From Hyphomicrobiales bacterium (GTDB lineage: Bacteria > Pseudomonadota > Alphaproteobacteria > Rhizobiales > Aestuariivirgaceae), in the NCBI GenBank assembly GCA_013002595.1, contig JABDJG010000388.1, forward strand, positions 1 through 11,798: 11,798 nt of DNA, in the 5' to 3' direction. A model generated the notes under the pieces. That model did no database searches. It had not been told where the DNA came from and worked only from the letters and a program-made list of their open reading frames with translations. Numbering within the stretch: position 1 is the first letter of the stretch; each line of letters begins with the position of its first letter. Shown here piece by piece: positions 7,294 through 11,798 of the stretch. Made by a program: the position numbers and the translations under genes.

Positions 7294-7682
7294 TGGTGTC
7301 CTCCCGCCAGATCTTCCAGAATCGGGCAATCCGGCCGGTCGTCCCCTTTACAGGCAGTGACCAGGCTGGTGAGCGTCAATTTGAGCGAGTTGAGCTCGGC
7401 CAGCTTGCGGTTGATGTCGTCGATGCGGATTTGTGCGAGCGCCTTTACATCGGCGCTGGCACGGTCCTTGTCGTCATACAGTGACATCAGCTGGCGGCAA
7501 TCATCCACCGAAAAGCCAAGACTGCGGGCGCGTTGCAGGAATGCCAGCTTGTGGACGCTTTCGGCTGAATAATCACGGTAGCCATTGGCCCGGCGGTCGG
7601 CCTTCATAATCCCGATGTCGTCGTAATAACGCACGGTCTTGACGGTGAGCCCGGACGCAGTTGCAGCCTGTTGGATATTCAT
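7290..7682 (-). CDS. cueR: Cu(I)-responsive MerR-family regulator, CueR/HmrR type
   Basis: The protein is a dimeric DNA-binding activator that senses cytoplasmic Cu(I) and untwists promoters with long spacers. Its 130 residues begin with the MerR winged-helix region (MNIQQAATASGLTVKTVRYY), continue through a long dimerisation helix, and end in the metal loop. That loop, CKGDDRPDC, places cysteines at 111 and 119, and RASADVK supplies Ser76. These match Cys112, Cys120 and Ser77 of E. coli CueR and separate it from Zn, Hg or redox-sensing MerR proteins. The ATG at 7682 has GGGAG seven bases upstream; a GTG directly before it at 7685 would add one residue. The gene is autoregulated if the operator upstream works as it looks. 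No copper ATPase or multicopper oxidase, the usual targets, lies beside it; a cytochrome c gene does. Confidence 0.9.
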   Translation of the reverse strand: MNIQQAATASGLTVKTVRYYDDIGIMKADRRANGYRDYSAESVHKLAFLQRARSLGFSVDDCRQLMSLYDDKDRASADVKALAQIRIDDINRKLAELNSLKLTLTSLVTACKGDDRPDCPILEDLAGGHQ

Positions 7683-7708
7683 CACGCTACTCCCGTTGGT
7701 TGATGCCC

Positions 7709-7739
7709 TTTATAAGGGTTCCAGTTACAGGAAGGTCAA
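7709..7739 (-). promoter_or_regulatory. MerR-type promoter/operator with 19-bp spacer
   Basis: On the minus strand, TTGACC (7739-7734) and TATAAA (7714-7709) are separated by 19 bp, two more than the sigma-70 optimum. This over-long spacer is the hallmark of promoters switched on by MerR-family proteins. The spacer begins TTCC, then seven bases, then GGAA, and ACCTTCC matches the left half-site of known CueR operators. The right half is degenerate (GGAACCC instead of GGAAGGT). The -10 sits in a palindrome CCCTTTATAAGGG (7706-7718). It should drive the regulator and cytochrome c genes. Confidence 0.8.
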
Positions 7740-7792
7740 GAGGTGGTTGATTGATGATCTAAAAGCAACGGCCGGCGGGCAGGCTAAAGGGG

Positions 7793-8743
7793 TTACGCTT
7801 TGTCCCAGGCGTATAGCGCCAGCAAATCATAGGCAAGCGTTGCCGCCGCCAGTCCGGTAATTCCCGAATGATCATAGGCCGGCGCCACTTCGACCACATC
7901 CATACCGACCAGATTGATGCCGGCAAGGCCGCGAATGATGGTCTGGGCCTGCCAGGGCGTCAGGCCGCCGATCACCGGTGTGCCGGTGCCTGGCGCATAG
8001 GCCGGGTCGAGACCGTCGATGTCAAAGGTGATGTAGGCCTTGTTGTCGCCGATGATGCGTTTGACTTGCTCAATGATGGCCTGCGGACCATTTTGATGGA
8101 CAAACGGGGCATCGAGAATGTTCACACCGAGCGGATCGTCATTGATCGTGCGAATGCCGATCTGGACCGATGTTTCCGGCACGATGATGCCGTCCTTGAC
8201 GGCCCGATAGAACATGGTGCCATGGTCGACACGGGTCGGATCGTCATCGGCCCAGGTGTCGGTATGTGCATCGAACTGGATCAGCGACAAGGGCCCGTGC
8301 CTGGCGGCATGGGCCTTGAGGATCGGGTAGGAGATGTAATGATCGCCGCCTAAAGTGAGCGCTGCAGCGCCGGCGTTGAGGATACCGGCAATGTGATCCT
8401 CGATCGCGCCGGGAATGCTCGCCGGCTTGCCATGATCAAAGTGGCAATCGCCATAGTCGACAACGGCGAGGCGATCGAATGGCTCATAGTCCCAATTGTA
8501 GGGCGGGCCCCAGGCAATATGGCTCGATTCTGCACGAATGTGTCTTGGACCGAACCTTGTACCCGGCCGGTTGGTGGTGGCGGTGTCGAACGGAATGCCG
8601 GTAACGGCGACATCCACTCCATTTAGATCGCGGGTGTATTTGCGGCGCATGAAGGAAACAGCGCCAGAATAGGTCGGCTCAAAGGTGCCGCCCTTCAGCT
8701 CATCGCGGGTAAACGCACTGTCGATATCGCCGAAATTGCCCAT
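7793..8743 (-). CDS. speB: Agmatinase, ureohydrolase family
   Basis: Agmatinase hydrolyses agmatine to putrescine and urea with two Mn2+ ions. The 316-residue protein has the ureohydrolase metal signatures in order: GGDH at 132-135, DAHTD at 158-162 and DIDGLDP at 241-247. It also has GTGTPVIGGLT at 252-262. The stretches DHGTMFY, SVQIGIRT and MDVVEVAPAYD closely resemble E. coli SpeB, which favours agmatinase over arginase. Guanidinobutyrase or another guanidino hydrolase remains possible, since specificity lies in loops I cannot judge. The ATG at 8743 has GGAGGT seven bases upstream. The frame is open for 23 more codons, but those run into the argC end. It follows argC by 19 bp, so both are probably one transcript. 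No arginine decarboxylase gene is in the window. Confidence 0.88.
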   Translation of the reverse strand: MGNFGDIDSAFTRDELKGGTFEPTYSGAVSFMRRKYTRDLNGVDVAVTGIPFDTATTNRPGTRFGPRHIRAESSHIAWGPPYNWDYEPFDRLAVVDYGDCHFDHGKPASIPGAIEDHIAGILNAGAAALTLGGDHYISYPILKAHAARHGPLSLIQFDAHTDTWADDDPTRVDHGTMFYRAVKDGIIVPETSVQIGIRTINDDPLGVNILDAPFVHQNGPQAIIEQVKRIIGDNKAYITFDIDGLDPAYAPGTGTPVIGGLTPWQAQTIIRGLAGINLVGMDVVEVAPAYDHSGITGLAAATLAYDLLALYAWDKA

Positions 8744-8762
8744 CACCTGACCTCCACAGACC

Positions 8763-9806
8763 CTAGGGGAACAAAGCAACCTGCTCGAGACCGCAGGTTT
8801 CATCGAGGCCAAACATCATATTGAAGTTCTGAATGGCCTGGCCGGCCGAGCCCTTGATCAGGTTATCAAGGGTCGAGATCAGCACCACCCTGCCCGGCAC
8901 GCGGTCTTCGAAGACACCGAGCATCACATTGTTGGAGCCCCGCACAAACTGGGTTGACGGGATGACGCCGGCCGGCGCCATCGCGACAAAGGGTTCATCT
9001 GCATAGCGCTCGGCCAGCGCGTTTTTACAGTCCCCGGCCGTTTTACCTCCCGAAAGCCGGGCATAAGCCGTGATAAGCTCGCCCCGGCTCATCGGGATCA
9101 GATGCGGGGTAAAGTTGACGACAAGCTCCTGACCGGCGGCCAGCGACAATTCCTGTTCGATTTCAGGGGCGTGGCGATGTGTGCCGACAGCATAGGGTGC
9201 AAGTCCCTCACCTGTCTCGGAAAACAGGATATTCTGCTTCAACGCCCTGCCCGCACCGGTGACGCCTGATTTGGCGTCAATGATGAGGTCGGTCGCGTCG
9301 ATCAGTCCCGATTTTACCAACGGCAACAACAGCATCAGTACGGCGGTCGGATAGCAGCCCGGACAGGCAACCAGCCGGCTGTTGCGGATGGCGTGCCGAT
9401 AGTGCTCCGACAGTCCGTAAACCGCCTCGGCCTGCAATTCGGGTGCGATGTGCTCATTGCCGTAGGTCCGGGCATAAGTTTGCGCATCGCGCAGCCGGAA
9501 ATCAGCCGACATGTCGATGACCTTGAGGTGACCGGGCAGCTCCTTGATCACCGCCTGACTTGTCGCATGAGGCAAACCGCAGAACACGGCATCGATCTTC
9601 GACCAGTCCGCTTCTTCATTCTTGATCAGATCCGGCAGGCCGAGCCCGGCCAGATGGGGGAACACGCCGGACATCGGTTTGCCGGCGTGGGAATTGGCGG
9701 TCAGATAGACGATTTCGATGTGCGGATGGCGTGCGCCAAGGCGTACAAGGTCGGAACCTGTATAGCCGGAGGCGCCAATTACAGCGATCTTCACCTTCTT
9801 GGTCAT
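8763..9806 (-). CDS. argC: N-acetyl-gamma-glutamyl-phosphate reductase ArgC
   Basis: ArgC reduces N-acetylglutamyl phosphate to N-acetylglutamate semialdehyde with NADPH, the third step of arginine synthesis in the cytoplasm. The 347-residue product is the long (type 1) form. It opens with the Rossmann motif IGASGYTGSDLVRL, has the catalytic cysteine at 151 in ACPGCYPTAVLM, and has THRHAPEIEQE, which supplies the conserved histidine of the substrate pocket. The ATG at 9806 fits family N-termini but has only a weak AGGG about a dozen bases upstream. It is overlapped by the stop codon of a small upstream ORF, so translational coupling is possible. speB follows at 19 bp. Confidence 0.96.
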   Translation of the reverse strand: MTKKVKIAVIGASGYTGSDLVRLGARHPHIEIVYLTANSHAGKPMSGVFPHLAGLGLPDLIKNEEADWSKIDAVFCGLPHATSQAVIKELPGHLKVIDMSADFRLRDAQTYARTYGNEHIAPELQAEAVYGLSEHYRHAIRNSRLVACPGCYPTAVLMLLLPLVKSGLIDATDLIIDAKSGVTGAGRALKQNILFSETGEGLAPYAVGTHRHAPEIEQELSLAAGQELVVNFTPHLIPMSRGELITAYARLSGGKTAGDCKNALAERYADEPFVAMAPAGVIPSTQFVRGSNNVMLGVFEDRVPGRVVLISTLDNLIKGSAGQAIQNFNMMFGLDETCGLEQVALFP

Positions 9807-9943
9807 CGTCTGAAAGCCCTGTTGCTGGAAACGGCTGGGAACCTAAACCAAGTTCGCGACAAGCGGAAGCGCTGATTCTCAACAGACCCTAGCCCGCCTC
9901 TCCCCGCATAATTCGCATGAGCGGAAACTGAATGCGATTTCAT
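9803..9943 (-). CDS. Possible arginine-rich leader ORF overlapping argC
   Basis: An ATG at 9943 opens a 46-codon frame whose TGA overlaps the argC start in an ATGA arrangement. Eight of 46 residues are arginine, seven of them in the last 22 codons before the argC start (for example QRFRLSRTWFRF and RAFRR). Six of the eight use AGA, AGG or CGA, which are generally rare in high-GC proteobacteria. An Arg-rich peptide before an arginine-biosynthesis gene is what ribosome-mediated attenuation would need. Against it, the ATG has no clear Shine-Dalgarno, no terminator-type hairpin is visible before argC, and rare codons also fit non-coding DNA. It is unlike any family I know. Confidence 0.25.
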   Translation of the reverse strand: MKSHSVSAHANYAGRGGLGSVENQRFRLSRTWFRFPAVSSNRAFRR

Positions 9944-9951
9944 CAACACGC

Positions 9952-9989
9952 TTAACTTATTGATATTATTATATTATCATGATCACAAC
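9952..9989 (-). promoter_or_regulatory. AT-rich promoter-like island upstream of argC
   Basis: This stretch is strikingly AT-rich compared with its surroundings. On the minus strand it contains a perfect TATAAT (9973-9968), although no good -35 box lies 16-18 bp upstream of it. An alternative pair is TTGTGA (9987-9982) with a 17-bp spacer and TATCAA. Either would start transcription about 140-160 bases before argC, ahead of the small leader ORF. It is the best candidate for the argC-speB promoter. It could also serve a plus-strand transcript through the structured element, but no clear plus-strand boxes are visible. Confidence 0.35.
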
Positions 9990-9990
9990 A

Positions 9991-10019
9991 GTGTGCGTCG
10001 ACTTTATTGGAACGCACAC
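9991..10019. repeat. 8-bp inverted repeat upstream of the argC promoter island
   Basis: GTGTGCGT (9991-9998) and ACGCACAC (10012-10019) pair perfectly around a 13-base loop. Read on the minus strand it lies about 140 bases past the histidine kinase stop, and the following bases TGTTGTG are only partly T-rich. It could be a weak terminator for the kinase gene or an operator next to the AT-rich island. Neither role can be chosen from sequence. Confidence 0.4.
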
Positions 10020-10047
10020 CTGCGAGCGCCTACATTTCCGGTATTCG

Positions 10048-10156
10048 ATTGAGTGCATTCAGCCAGAGGCTCAGGTGGCCCCGCCACCTCCTCTCGTCTC
10101 CTCAAGAAACTCTGGCTGGCAGGCCCGGTGCATCCCAGCGCCGGGCCTCATTCAAT
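10048..10156 (+). other. Nested inverted repeats that fold as a three-way junction; candidate structured RNA
   Basis: A closing stem ATTGAGTG/CATTCAAT (10048-10055 with 10149-10156) encloses two arms. Arm one is CAGCCAGAG/CTCTGGCTG (10060-10068 with 10110-10118), itself holding the hairpin AGGTGGC/GCCACCT (10073-10079 with 10083-10089). Arm two is an 11-bp hairpin AGGCCCGGTGC/GCGCCGGGCCT (10121-10131 with 10138-10148) that abuts the closing stem directly. The two imperfect pairs are G-U on the plus strand but A-C on the minus strand. This favours the plus strand as the RNA strand. That strand would run antisense into the end of the kinase gene. I recognise no known RNA family. A palindromic repeat element or an unusual terminator region are alternatives. 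Confidence 0.4.
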
Positions 10157-10157
10157 G

Positions 10158-11753
10158 TCAGGCTGCGGCGGATACTTGTGTACGTGCCGGGAACCATGCC
10201 GTGAAGGTTGCACCAGTGCCGTCGCCGCCATCTACTTCGAGCCCGCCACCATGCTGTTCGAGGATACGGTGAACCGCCGGCAGGCCCAACCCGACACCGA
10301 AGGTTTTGGTGGTGAACAATGGTTCAAGTACCTTTTCCATCAATTCGGCCGAAATTCCCGGGCCATTGTCACGGACAGATATCTCGATACCGCGGCTTGA
10401 CAGACGGGACGCAACGATGATTTTCGGGTTCTCGACCGGATTGTCGACCGGTTTGTCCGCCTTGCCGACCATCGCTTCGGACGCATTCGACAGCAGGTTT
10501 ATGATCACCCGTTGCATGGTGTCAGCATCAAAATAAGCCGCAGTCCCGCCGAGCGCCTGGTGCAACTCAACGGCGACCTCTTCGGGCAGGCTGTCAATCT
10601 GCTCACGTACCATGTCCTCCAGCCATTTATCGACATGATGCTGCTCCAGTTGCGGCGCATGCATGCGGGTAAAGTCCAGCAGCTCGGTAATGATCTTGTC
10701 GCATCGCGCAACGCCGTGCTTGACCCGTTCAAGCGGCTTTTCGACACCGATATCGAGATCCTTGGTCTTTCGTTCGATGATGAAAGCCGACGTTCGCACC
10801 GCGCCCAGCGGATTGCGGATTTCGTGCGCAACTGTTGCCGTCAACTGGCCAATTTGCGCCAGCTTGCCCTTCTTGATGAGTTGATCCTGAGCCTCGTGCA
10901 ATTCTTTCAGACGATCTTCAAGTGCAACGTTGAGATTGGCCAGTTCGCCATTCTTGTGGGACAACTGATCGGCCATTTCACTGGCCTTGGCTTCCGCCAC
11001 CCGGCGAGCTTCGGCCAGGCTTTCAGCCTCCAGGCGCGCTTCGGCCTCGATCGCCTCGCGCTCCAGAGCACGTCCCGCCTCGGCGCGAACGGTAGAGACA
11101 CGGTGTTGAACGTTCATCAAAATCATCGCCGCGCCGGCCAGCACGACAAAGACAAATACGCCAAGAATAGCGGACTGCTTGCGCAAGCCTGAAAGGAACG
11201 CGGCGGCGGGCACATCAAGCACGTAGGCGCCCATGACATCACCAATTTTCCACACCTGGGCGCCGGCCTGTATCGTGTTGTGGCAGGTCACACATCCTTC
11301 CTTGCCGGCCTTGACCGGCCGCACGGTTCGAAACGCTTCCTGCCCGCGCGCGCCGACAATATTCGTCCACGTCTTGGGTTCGGGTTGCAACGCCATGCTT
11401 GAGATAATTTTCTTGAGGTCGTCGCCCCTGGGTTCGATCTTGATTGCTTTTCCCGGGACACCAACCATCTCGACGTTGAGGATACGGCCATCCTTACGGC
11501 TCTTGTTGAACTTGTCGAACGCATGGGCCCGGAACGTGGCGGGAACCGGACTCGAACCGTCAGGCAGCTCCTTTCGGATGCCTGAATACATACTGACAAA
11601 CGCACTGGTCAGCTCAATCACGGTCGATTTTTCTTCGACCTTGCGCGTCTTGTAGCTGTCAACATTATAGAAGTAATGGACAAAGCCGGTCGTCACGGCA
11701 ACAACGCCGCATAACACAATCAATATTGGTTTGGTGAACCCACTCAGCCGCAT
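10158..11753 (-). CDS. Membrane histidine kinase with periplasmic c-type haem (DUF3365-like) sensor domain
   Basis: The 531-residue protein has a membrane segment at about 8-28 and a periplasmic domain of about 165 residues containing CVTCH at 154-158. A second membrane segment lies at about 194-215, followed by an alanine/glutamate-rich coiled coil at about 216-295. The kinase core has phospho-acceptor His310 in AHEIRNP, the N box with Asn423, DNGPGI at 462-467, PLFTTK at 478-483 and GVGLGL at 486-491. The periplasmic domain resembles the DUF3365/Tll0287-like haem domain, so redox, oxygen or NO sensing is likely; the signal is not determinable. The core resembles NtrB-type kinases. I choose the ATG at 11753 because GAGG lies six bases upstream; starts at 11765 and 11783 are possible. 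A direct repeat GTACCTCA (11757 and 11766) sits at the start. No response regulator is in the window; it may lie beyond the right edge. Confidence 0.93.
   Translation of the reverse strand: MRLSGFTKPILIVLCGVVAVTTGFVHYFYNVDSYKTRKVEEKSTVIELTSAFVSMYSGIRKELPDGSSPVPATFRAHAFDKFNKSRKDGRILNVEMVGVPGKAIKIEPRGDDLKKIISSMALQPEPKTWTNIVGARGQEAFRTVRPVKAGKEGCVTCHNTIQAGAQVWKIGDVMGAYVLDVPAAAFLSGLRKQSAILGVFVFVVLAGAAMILMNVQHRVSTVRAEAGRALEREAIEAEARLEAESLAEARRVAEAKASEMADQLSHKNGELANLNVALEDRLKELHEAQDQLIKKGKLAQIGQLTATVAHEIRNPLGAVRTSAFIIERKTKDLDIGVEKPLERVKHGVARCDKIITELLDFTRMHAPQLEQHHVDKWLEDMVREQIDSLPEEVAVELHQALGGTAAYFDADTMQRVIINLLSNASEAMVGKADKPVDNPVENPKIIVASRLSSRGIEISVRDNGPGISAELMEKVLEPLFTTKTFGVGLGLPAVHRILEQHGGGLEVDGGDGTGATFTAWFPARTQVSAAA
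10422..10457 (-). repeat. Three 12-bp tandem units inside the kinase ATP-binding domain
   Basis: Two near-identical units, GACAAACCGGTC (10457-10446) and GACAATCCGGTC (10445-10434), are followed by a diverged third, GAGAACCCGAAA (10433-10422). They encode DKPV-DNPV-ENPK at residues 433-444, between the N box and the DNGPGI motif. This looks like a loop grown by in-frame slippage. It keeps the frame and leaves the catalytic motifs intact. Confidence 0.6.
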
Positions 11754-11798
11754 TGCGTACCTCATGTACCTCAGGGAATGCATGAATTGTGCGCAACC

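Noticed and set aside
10121..10148. 11-bp GC-rich hairpin as a simple intrinsic terminator of the kinase gene
   Set aside because: On the minus strand it has an A-C mismatch and is followed by GCCAGCC rather than a T-run; it fits better as one arm of the larger fold.
9979..10400. Overlapping plus-strand frames (97 and 115 codons) between argC and the kinase
   Set aside because: They run through palindromic intergenic DNA into the antisense of the kinase 3' end, differ in frame and show no motif; proline/cysteine-rich composition reflects base content.

Overview
The window reads as chromosomal DNA of a GC-rich alphaproteobacterium. Evidence for this is the hom-glpX-recJ cluster, a class I PHA synthase, a CueR/HmrR-type copper regulator, a DUF1127-like small protein, and CCA encoded in the tRNA-Glu gene. 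No integrase, transposase, phage gene or CRISPR array is visible. Every gene except phaC is on the minus strand.

Left part (1-4507, minus): hom (homoserine dehydrogenase) is followed by glpX (class II fructose-1,6-bisphosphatase) and recJ (single-strand exonuclease), with the glpX stop overlapping the recJ start. A likely sigma-70-type promoter lies in front of hom. Downstream come tRNA-Glu(TTC) with its own promoter, then the first 58 residues of a GFA-type zinc protein that runs off the left edge.

Middle (4508-6514, plus): phaC, a full-length class I polyhydroxyalkanoate synthase with an intact Cys-Asp-His triad, is divergent from hom. No phaA, phaB, phaZ or phasin gene is in the window.

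Centre-right (6521-7739, minus): a promoter with the 19-bp spacer typical of MerR-family targets drives a Cu(I)-sensor gene of the CueR type. This overlaps a membrane-anchored monohaem cytochrome c gene. Beyond that lies a DUF1127-like small ORF broken in frame by a TAG codon.

Right part (7793-11798, minus): argC (arginine biosynthesis) is followed 19 bp later by an agmatinase gene (speB). argC is preceded by a small arginine-rich ORF that ends in an ATGA overlap with it. A 351-bp intergenic stretch separates argC from the gene of a membrane histidine kinase with a periplasmic c-type haem motif. That stretch holds an AT-rich promoter-like island, a hairpin, and a compact set of nested inverted repeats that folds on paper into a three-way junction.

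Most of the window is ordinary core metabolism. The points worth a second look are the interrupted DUF1127-like gene, the three-way-junction element, the Arg-rich leader ORF before argC, the copper-regulator/cytochrome operon and the haem-sensing kinase.
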